Assembly (NCBI GenBank): GCA_900551745.1 | Contig: URXA01000027.1 | Span: 1-10,536 of the forward strand | Length of the DNA stretch: 10,536 nucleotides | Direction: 5' to 3' | Source of the DNA: an uncultured Phascolarctobacterium sp. | Lineage (GTDB): Bacteria > Bacillota > Negativicutes > Acidaminococcales > Acidaminococcaceae | In this document: positions 7,684 to 10,536 of the stretch, piece by piece | How positions within the stretch are numbered: the first letter of the stretch is position 1 | Layout: each line of letters opens with the position of its first letter | Position numbers and translations under genes: made by a program | Notes under the pieces: generated by a model | Seen by the model: the letters and a program-made list of their open reading frames with translations, nothing else | Databases searched by the model: none | Told to the model about the DNA's origin: nothing

Positions 7684-8639
7684 AAGCATTGTATGATGGA
7701 CGGTTGGCGACAAATATTGCCGGCTTGAAAATGAAAACACCGATTACCACCGCTTCCGGTACTTTTGGTTTTGGGCTGGAATTCACCGACTTTCTTGATC
7801 TTGAAAAAGTAGGGGCTGTTACTGTTAAAGGTACGTCCTTAAAGCCTCAGCCGGGGAATAAGGGACAGCGTGCTGTTGAAACTCCGTCAGGGATGCTCAA
7901 CAGTATCGGTCTTGAAAATCCTGGTGTGGATTATTTTCTGGAAACAACGTTGCCGCAGCTGCGTCAGTATGACGTACCGGTAATAGTTAATATTTATGCC
8001 CATTCCTATGAAGATTACGGCAAGGTTGCCAAAAAACTGGATGTAGAAGGCGTTGACGCTTTAGAAATAAATATTTCCTGCCCAAATGTCAAAGAAGGCG
8101 GCCTGGTTTTTGGTACCTGCCCTGACAGTGCAGCTGAAGTAGTTAAAGCGGTTAAAAGCAATACGTCTAAAATGGTGATAACCAAACTTTCACCCAACGT
8201 GACCGATATCGTAGCCATGGCCCAGGCTGTAGAAGCGGCTGGAACTGACGCTATTTCACTGATCAACACCTTGATTGGTATGAAAATAGATATTGACAGG
8301 CAAAAGCCGGTTTTAGGCAATGTTATCGGCGGACTTAGCGGTCCGGCAATACGCCCTGTTGCGGTGCGGATGTGTTATCAGGTTGCTCAGAACGTACATG
8401 TGCCGATAATCGGCATGGGCGGGATTATGACGGCAGAAGATGCGATAGAATTTTTTCTGGCCGGTGCCAGCGCAGTTGCTGTAGGGACTGCTAATTTTAC
8501 TGATCCCTGTATTGCAGAAACTATTTCACATGGGATTTTGGAATACATGGATAAGCATGGCATTAAAAAACTTAAAGATATGATTGGTTTGGCGTTGCCA
8601 GAAGGTAAGATCCATCTGAAATGCGCTGTAAAACGTTAA
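7677..8639 (+). CDS. pyrD: Dihydroorotate dehydrogenase B, catalytic FMN subunit
   Basis: The 320-residue cytosolic enzyme oxidises dihydroorotate to orotate, working with PyrK. TASGTFGFG (25-33), Lys51 in VKGTS, NSIGLENPG, and the active-site NISCPNVKEGG with catalytic base Cys135 are all present. A C-terminal FMN phosphate site covers GMGGI (246-250) and AVAVGTA. The frame is open further upstream to 7545, but that extension only overlaps pyrK in another frame and lacks family similarity. The ATG at 7677 has a perfect AGGAGGT (7664-7670) six bases before it and gives the expected N-terminus. Cysteine as base and the pyrK partner indicate class 1B, not the membrane-bound quinone-linked class 2. 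Confidence 0.97.
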   Translation: MVKALYDGRLATNIAGLKMKTPITTASGTFGFGLEFTDFLDLEKVGAVTVKGTSLKPQPGNKGQRAVETPSGMLNSIGLENPGVDYFLETTLPQLRQYDVPVIVNIYAHSYEDYGKVAKKLDVEGVDALEINISCPNVKEGGLVFGTCPDSAAEVVKAVKSNTSKMVITKLSPNVTDIVAMAQAVEAAGTDAISLINTLIGMKIDIDRQKPVLGNVIGGLSGPAIRPVAVRMCYQVAQNVHVPIIGMGGIMTAEDAIEFFLAGASAVAVGTANFTDPCIAETISHGILEYMDKHGIKKLKDMIGLALPEGKIHLKCAVKR

Positions 8640-8651
8640 GGGGGTGGCAGG

Positions 8652-9368
8652 ATGAATCACGACGATCGTTTGATCGTAGCTTTGGATTTCCCCACAATGG
8701 AACAGGCTAAAGCGATAGTATTGGAATTAGGCGATAATGTCAGCCATTATAAGGTTGGTATGGAGCTTTATTATGCTGCGGGAAGTGAAATGATACGCTT
8801 TCTTAAAGGGCATAATAAGCAGGTGTTTCTTGATTTGAAATTACAGGATATTCCCAATACCGTTGCAGGTGCTTTAGCGGTTCTTACGGGTTTGGGTGCA
8901 GATATGATGAATGTACATGCCGTAGGCGGCAAAAAGATGATGCAGGCAGCTGTTAAATCTGTGCGTGAAGCTGCGGCAAAATTAGGACGCCCGGTGCCGA
9001 AACTGATTGCTGTTACTATTTTGACCAGTATGGATGATGAACAGTTTGGTGATCTTAATTATAAGAACACTATTGCAGAGCAGGTTATTGCTTTGGCAAA
9101 GCTGGCACAGGAAGCCGGCATGGATGGTGTCGTTGCCTCGCCGCAGGAAGCTGCAGGTATTCGAAGTGCCTGTGGTCCCGAGTTTTTGATCGTTACACCA
9201 GGTGTACGTCCGGCTGGTGCGTCTATCGACGACCAAAGCCGTATCGCTGCTCCTGCCGGCGCATTTAAAAATGGTTCCAGCCATATCGTAGTAGGACGCC
9301 CTATTACTAAAGCAGAAGATAAAATTGCTGCGGCACAAAGCATCGTAGCAGAAATCAGAGGTGTTTGA
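8652..9368 (+). CDS. pyrF: Orotidine 5'-phosphate decarboxylase
   Basis: The 238-residue TIM-barrel enzyme removes CO2 from OMP to form UMP, the last step of the pathway. The catalytic Asp-x-Lys-x-x-Asp array is at Asp61, Lys63 and Asp66 within DLKLQDIPNTV. Asp12 in VALDF and Lys34 in YKVGM line the base and ribose site. Arg186 in TPGVRPAG and Arg216 in VVGRPIT bind phosphate. The position before Asp66 is Gln rather than the common His, which is a permitted variable site. Length matches the bacterial group I form. The start ATG follows a purine-rich AAGGGGGTGG (8638-8647) that overlaps the end of pyrD; the gap is 12 nt, the widest in the operon. Confidence 0.97.
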   Translation: MNHDDRLIVALDFPTMEQAKAIVLELGDNVSHYKVGMELYYAAGSEMIRFLKGHNKQVFLDLKLQDIPNTVAGALAVLTGLGADMMNVHAVGGKKMMQAAVKSVREAAAKLGRPVPKLIAVTILTSMDDEQFGDLNYKNTIAEQVIALAKLAQEAGMDGVVASPQEAAGIRSACGPEFLIVTPGVRPAGASIDDQSRIAAPAGAFKNGSSHIVVGRPITKAEDKIAAAQSIVAEIRGV

Positions 9369-9369
9369 T

Positions 9370-9945
9370 ATGTTGCAAGAAAAAGAAGTAATGCAGCTTT
9401 TAGAAGAAACTGAAGCCGTGCTTCACGGACATTTTTTGTTGACCAGTGGTTTGCACAGCCCTATGTATGTAGAAAAATTCAATGTGCTGCAGCATCCTAA
9501 ATACACAGAAAAGCTTTGTCAGGAGTTAGCTGAACGTTATGCTGCCGATAATGTAGAATTGGTAGTAGGCCCAATGACAGGCGGTATCCTGCTGGCGCAC
9601 GAAGTTGGTAAAGCGCTTGATACCCGTGCTATTTTTACCGAACGCGAAAATGGTAAAATGACTTTAAAACGCGGCTTTGAGATTCCAAAAGGAACTCGCG
9701 TCCTGATCGTTGAAGATATCGTTACAACTGGCGGCAGTGTTATGGAAGTTCTGGATGTTGTTAAAGAACATGGCGGCGTTCCAGTCGGTATCGGACTTTT
9801 GGTTGACCGCAGCGGCGGCAAGGTCGATTTTGGTATTCGTACTGAAGCTTTACTGCATCTTGATGTACCAACCTTTAAAGAAGAGGACTGCCCACTTTGT
9901 AAAGAAGGCAAGCCTTTTAATAAACGCGGCCGCACCGGTAAATAG
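9370..9945 (+). CDS. pyrE: Orotate phosphoribosyltransferase
   Basis: The 191-residue enzyme couples orotate to PRPP to make OMP, the substrate of PyrF. The PRPP-binding motif VLIVEDIVTTGGS spans about residues 111-123, with the acidic pair Glu115-Asp116. TERENGKMTLKRGF carries the lysines expected in the mobile loop. The C-terminus has a CPLC pair (Cys174/Cys177) and a basic tail, as in the thermophile/clostridial-type PyrE branch. Two starts are possible: GTG at 9361 (194 aa, overlapping pyrF) and ATG at 9370. The ATG is preferred because AGAGGTG (9357-9363) lies six bases upstream of it and would itself contain the GTG. One base separates it from the pyrF stop. It is the last gene before the operon terminator. 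Confidence 0.96.
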   Translation: MLQEKEVMQLLEETEAVLHGHFLLTSGLHSPMYVEKFNVLQHPKYTEKLCQELAERYAADNVELVVGPMTGGILLAHEVGKALDTRAIFTERENGKMTLKRGFEIPKGTRVLIVEDIVTTGGSVMEVLDVVKEHGGVPVGIGLLVDRSGGKVDFGIRTEALLHLDVPTFKEEDCPLCKEGKPFNKRGRTGK

Positions 9946-9964
9946 CTTCTAAAGTGTTGATAGT

Positions 9965-10016
9965 ATAAAAATAAAGGCCGATTGCTGATAATCAAGCAAT
10001 CGGCCTTTATTTTTAT
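9965..10016 (+). terminator. Terminator at the end of the pyr operon
   Basis: Positions 9965-9986 pair perfectly with 9995-10016, a 22-bp stem whose core is AAAGGCCGATTGCT with its complement, closing an 8-nt loop. The lower stem is an A tract on the left and a T tract on the right (10010-10014), so it can end transcription from either direction. It starts 19 nt after the pyrE stop codon. Confidence 0.9.
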
Positions 10017-10024
10017 GTGATTTT

Positions 10025-10033
10025 TGTTATAAT
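10025..10033 (+). promoter_or_regulatory. Extended -10 promoter for the small downstream gene
   Basis: TGTTATAAT combines a perfect TATAAT (10028-10033) with the TGn extension. No good -35 box is visible; at the usual distance lies the T-rich right arm of the pyr terminator. Transcription would begin near 10040, about 23 nt before the ATG of the next gene. The gene therefore seems to have its own transcript, separate from the pyr operon. Confidence 0.65.
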
Positions 10034-10062
10034 AGAAGCTGTGTGTGAAAGGGGTAGATAAG

Positions 10063-10296
10063 ATGTATGTTGTAATCAGAGACCATATTTTAGAAGGCGA
10101 CAGCCTTGAGGATTTGGCGGCCTGTTTGCTAAGGTGGATGCCGCCTTTAGTGCCGTGGATGCTTGATCTGCAAAATGAAGTGAAAGAGCAGGCAGGTGAA
10201 TATGGCAGTGAAGGCCAGGCATTGTTAGCTGTTATTAAAGGGGATAGGGAGAAATATAAAATAGACTATCAAAGTAAGGACAGTCCTTTTTTATAA
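10063..10296 (+). CDS. Small hypothetical protein (77 aa)
   Basis: I do not recognise this protein. The ATG at 10063 is preceded by AAAGGGG (10048-10054) eight bases upstream; a GTG at 10045 in the same frame would overlap that site and is less likely. The 77 residues begin MYVVIRDHILEGDSLEDLAACLL. Residues 18-36 form a hydrophobic patch with two tryptophans and three prolines (WMPPLVPWML), too broken by Pro and Arg to be a convincing membrane helix. The rest is acidic and lysine-rich, without cysteine pairs, signal peptide or known motif. Its own promoter, ribosome binding site and terminator support a real expressed gene. No link with pyrimidine synthesis is visible beyond position. Confidence 0.75.
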   Translation: MYVVIRDHILEGDSLEDLAACLLRWMPPLVPWMLDLQNEVKEQAGEYGSEGQALLAVIKGDREKYKIDYQSKDSPFL

Positions 10297-10301
10297 GTAA
10301 T

Positions 10302-10350
10302 AACCAAGGGAAGCCAAGCATTACAGCTGACTTCCCTTGGTTTTATTTTA
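10302..10350 (+). terminator. Terminator of the small hypothetical gene
   Basis: AACCAAGGGAAG (10302-10313) pairs fully with CTTCCCTTGGTT (10331-10342), a 12-bp stem with a 17-nt loop in which AGC (10317-10319) and GCT (10326-10328) may pair further. TTTTATTTTA follows. It begins 5 nt after the stop codon of the 77-residue gene. Confidence 0.88.
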
Positions 10351-10361
10351 GACATGTTAAA

Positions 10362-10392
10362 ATAAAAAAGCTGCAGACATCGTCTGCAGCTT
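10362..10392 (-). terminator. Terminator of the tRNA transcript (reads leftward)
   Basis: AAGCTGCAGAC (10368-10378) pairs with GTCTGCAGCTT (10382-10392) around a 3-nt loop. On the - strand the stem is followed by a T-rich tract complementary to 10362-10369. It lies nine bases past the 3' end of tRNA-Trp, so it should end the tRNA transcript and face the converging small gene. Confidence 0.85.
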
Positions 10393-10401
10393 ACTTTTGC
10401 G

Positions 10402-10477
10402 TGGCAGGGGCAGTAGGAATCGAACCCACAACCAACGGTTTTGGAGACCGCTACTCTACCAGTTGAGCTATACCCCT
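10402..10477 (-). tRNA. tRNA-Trp (anticodon CCA)
   Basis: Read on the - strand, the 76-nt sequence folds as a full cloverleaf. The acceptor AGGGGTA pairs with TGCCCCT. The D stem is GCTC/GAGT. The anticodon stem GCGGT/ACCGT encloses loop CTCCAAA with anticodon CCA. The T arm GTGGG/CCTAC has loop TTCGATT. The discriminator base is G, as usual for bacterial tRNA-Trp, and the 3' CCA is encoded (10402-10404). It is four bases downstream of the tRNA-Gly gene and probably shares its transcript. Confidence 0.97.
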
Positions 10478-10481
10478 AAAA

Positions 10482-10536
10482 TGGAGCGGAAAACGAGATT
10501 CGAACTCGCGACCCCCTCCTTGGCAAGGAGGTGCTC
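10482..10536 (-). tRNA. tRNA-Gly (anticodon GCC), 5' part outside the window
   Basis: The visible 55 nt on the - strand run from the 3' strand of the D stem (GAGC) to an encoded CCA (10482-10484). The anticodon stem CCTCC with GGAGG encloses loop TTGCCAA, anticodon GCC. The T arm CGAGTTCGAATCTCG is standard, and the acceptor 3' strand TTTCCGC is followed by discriminator T. About 20 nt of the 5' side (acceptor 5' strand and most of the D arm) lie beyond the window edge. Confidence 0.95.

Noticed and set aside
9361..9369. GTG start for pyrE
   Set aside because: The GTG is part of the AGAGGTG ribosome binding site that fits the ATG at 9370 better. It remains possible but less likely.
9710..9952. 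80-codon + strand frame inside pyrE
   Set aside because: It is out of frame within a conserved gene, and its sequence is a frameshifted copy of pyrE codons with no own start signal.
1..10536. Mobile elements, CRISPR arrays, toxin-antitoxin or phage-defence genes
   Set aside because: No transposase, integrase, spaced direct repeats, att-like duplication of the tRNA ends within the window, or foreign-looking base composition was seen. The tRNA genes could act as integration sites, but nothing here shows it.

Overview
The window holds a complete pyrimidine (UMP) biosynthesis operon in the order pyrB-pyrC-carA-carB-pyrK-pyrD-pyrF-pyrE, all on the + strand. A short unrecognised gene follows on the + strand, and the window ends with two tRNA genes on the - strand. 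Three features point to a Firmicutes-type bacterium: a PyrR-type RNA attenuator in the leader, a class 1B dihydroorotate dehydrogenase (PyrD with PyrK), and tightly overlapping genes with strong GGAGG-like ribosome binding sites. Base composition is moderate (mid-40s % G+C by eye). Gene order and protein style would fit a Negativicutes member such as a Phascolarctobacterium or Selenomonas relative, but that is inference and a database search would be needed to settle it.

Layout. Positions 1-120 hold the probable tail of an upstream gene and a long hairpin terminator (70-120). Positions 121-229 have no recognisable gene. A promoter (-35 at 230, -10 at 253) starts a leader of about 130 nt carrying a PyrR-binding hairpin (275-308), a competing antiterminator and a Rho-independent terminator (332-372). 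The eight genes run from 397 to 9945 with gaps of at most 12 nt or short overlaps. A 22-bp stem terminator (9965-10016) closes the operon. An extended -10 promoter (10025-10033) then drives a 77-residue hypothetical protein, which has its own terminator (10302-10350). Convergent to it are tRNA-Trp(CCA) and a tRNA-Gly(GCC) cut by the window edge, with their terminator at 10362-10392.

How the genes work together. CarA and CarB make carbamoyl phosphate from glutamine, bicarbonate and ATP. PyrB joins it to aspartate, PyrC closes the ring to dihydroorotate, and PyrD/PyrK oxidises this to orotate and passes electrons to NAD. PyrE adds PRPP to give OMP and PyrF decarboxylates OMP to UMP. High UMP bound to PyrR should stabilise the leader hairpin and cause termination before pyrB. 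The regulator gene pyrR and a uracil transporter are not in the window.

I see a well-ordered housekeeping operon and no previously undescribed system. The points most worth a second look are the tandem 13-bp repeat that duplicates the -10 region at the operon start, the exact fold of the attenuator, and the unrecognised small gene after pyrE.
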